Assembly: GCA_009809945.1 (NCBI GenBank)
Contig: WTPW01000704.1
Span: forward strand, 138,158 to 202,157
Source: Gigaspora margarita
Taxonomy: Eukaryota > Glomeromycota > Glomeromycetes > Diversisporales > Gigasporaceae
Reading direction: 5' to 3'
Length of the DNA stretch: 64,000 nucleotides
Shown here: in pieces, positions 63,227-64,000 of the stretch
How positions within the stretch are numbered: the first letter of the stretch is position 1
How the letters are laid out: every line of letters starts with the position of its first letter
Made by a program: the position numbers and the translations under genes
Notes under the pieces: model-generated
The model's database searches: none
Seen by the model: the letters and a program-made list of their open reading frames with translations, nothing else
What the model was told of the DNA's origin: nothing

Positions 63227-64000
63227 CTAGAAGTTTGATTTCTTTGAGTACTGTGCCATACTACTCTTCTTTGATCCATTCTTTAGGGCTATATTCCTGT
63301 TGCTATTTCCGTGGGATTCTATTTGTTGTATTCTTGACTCTGTTATATTGTCGTCATAGTATGTTGTAACCGCCCTTCTTATATCGTCCGGTTCGTATAC
63401 TAGTTGGGTGCCATCATCCTCTTTCCTATCACTTATCAGGACTTTTTCTATTTTTAGTTTCTGCCACAGCTTCTCCAGGATACTACTTAGCATTCTCTTT
63501 TTCTCGCTTTCTACCATGCCGAATCGTCTTTCCACATATCCTCTAATTTCTTTTTCTTTATCTCTTCTTTGTTCTGACACCATCTTATTCTCAATTATTT
63601 TACTCCATGAGCAAGCTTGGTCTAGCTACTCTTGAGTCCAGTATTGTTCCATATTCAGGATGCAGGTGTCATTGTGTCTATTGATCTTTGTTATAGTTGC
63701 GATCAGCTCTACCCATTCTATTATGTTGATTTCTTTGTTTAAATTTTCTTTTGCACATCTACAGAGTTTCCGGATCACTTTTAGCTATTTGTATCTAGGA
63801 TTCCATGTTACCAACTTCTGTTTTTCATCAAGCGAATTTTTAACTATCTTACACGGGATAGATTTCTTAGCAGCTCTGTTTATCTATAATACAAGTTGCT
63901 CCAGTAGGTCGTTTATTTGTGTTTCAGCTTCAGTATGGCCTTGGTAGCTCGTGCTCATTTTCCTTCTCTTATTTTGTTCTTCTTGGACGTAACTATCTAA
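63227..64000 (-). pseudogene. LINE endonuclease-RT linker, copy 2
   Basis: 63583-63227 reads RRDKEKEIRGYVERRFGMVE and LVYEPDDIRRAVTTYYDD, matching YEPDEVKKEVKDYF of copy 1 (42040). 63600-64000 is the preceding linker in broken frames. The endonuclease motifs are not reached. Confidence 0.75.

Larger units (their letters stand above)
59281..64000 (-). mobile_element. Non-LTR retrotransposon (LINE), copy 2, cut by the window edge
   Basis: Same family as copy 1 with the same domain order on the minus strand. The window ends in the linker before RT, so the endonuclease and ORF1 would lie to the right. The 3' UTR (about 59550-59296) shares CACCCAGTTAC and AGAATTCGTCTCCT with copy 1. The A tail appears as T runs at about 59284-59293. 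Better preserved than copy 1. Confidence 0.92.

Noticed and set aside
59296..64000. Plus-strand ORFs of 60-121 codons across both LINEs
   Set aside because: Antisense shadows of the minus-strand LINE proteins.
1..64000. Mitochondrial or bacterial origin because of the AT richness
   Set aside because: LINEs, poly-A retroposons, TTAGGG repeats and GT-AG intron relics point to a nuclear genome.

Overview
The window is very AT-rich eukaryotic DNA. It holds no intact cellular gene, rRNA, tRNA gene or CRISPR array. The features point to a repeat-rich fungal genome, and I infer an arbuscular-mycorrhizal type (Glomeromycotina-like). The reasons are extreme AT content, TTAGGG telomere-type repeats, LINEs that encode endonuclease, RT and RNase H, tRNA-headed retroposons with poly-A tails, SPRY and Lon gene relics, and C-to-T decay of old repeats. 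The phylum is an inference and cannot be proved from this sequence alone.

Layout. 1-5188: right part of a long hAT-like element, riddled with younger insertions nested up to four levels deep. 5332-6564: a large foldback element that carries a hAT MITE, which itself carries a TA-flanked MITE. 7260-9430: a second foldback copy and two small MITEs. 9989-14544: a complete 4.56-kb hAT-like element with an exact 8-bp target duplication. It contains a 1.36-kb Mutator-like element with an exact 9-bp duplication that carries interstitial telomere repeats. 15-20.6 kb: a retroposon and several copies of an internally palindromic family (called P here). 20.6-28 kb: a low-complexity element, a 930-bp assembly gap, more foldbacks and hATs, and a decayed coding region split by a P element that itself holds a SINE. 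28.6-30.6 kb: a tandem array of palindromes with a 327-bp period. 31-35.3 kb: one retroposon inserted in another, plus a 2.29-kb element built around a 24-bp palindromic minisatellite. 35.8-37.8 kb: a triple-nested Mutator-like element. 37.9-45.7 kb: a full-length but dead LINE bounded by an exact 18-bp duplication. 45.7-53.5 kb: MITEs, retroposons, and relics of SPRY-domain and Lon-protease genes. 53.9-58.6 kb: a second copy of the low-complexity element with its own nested insertions. 59.3-64 kb: a second, better preserved LINE that runs off the right edge.

How it works together: the LINEs are the likely source of enzymes for the tRNA-headed retroposons, which have poly-A tails and 12-16-bp duplications. 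The hAT, Mutator-like and TA-flanked elements here carry no recognisable transposase, so they would depend on enzymes encoded elsewhere. Insertion boundaries were found by matching terminal inverted repeats (TIRs) and target-site duplications (TSDs) by eye. Superfamily names rest on TSD length and end motifs, not on transposase genes.
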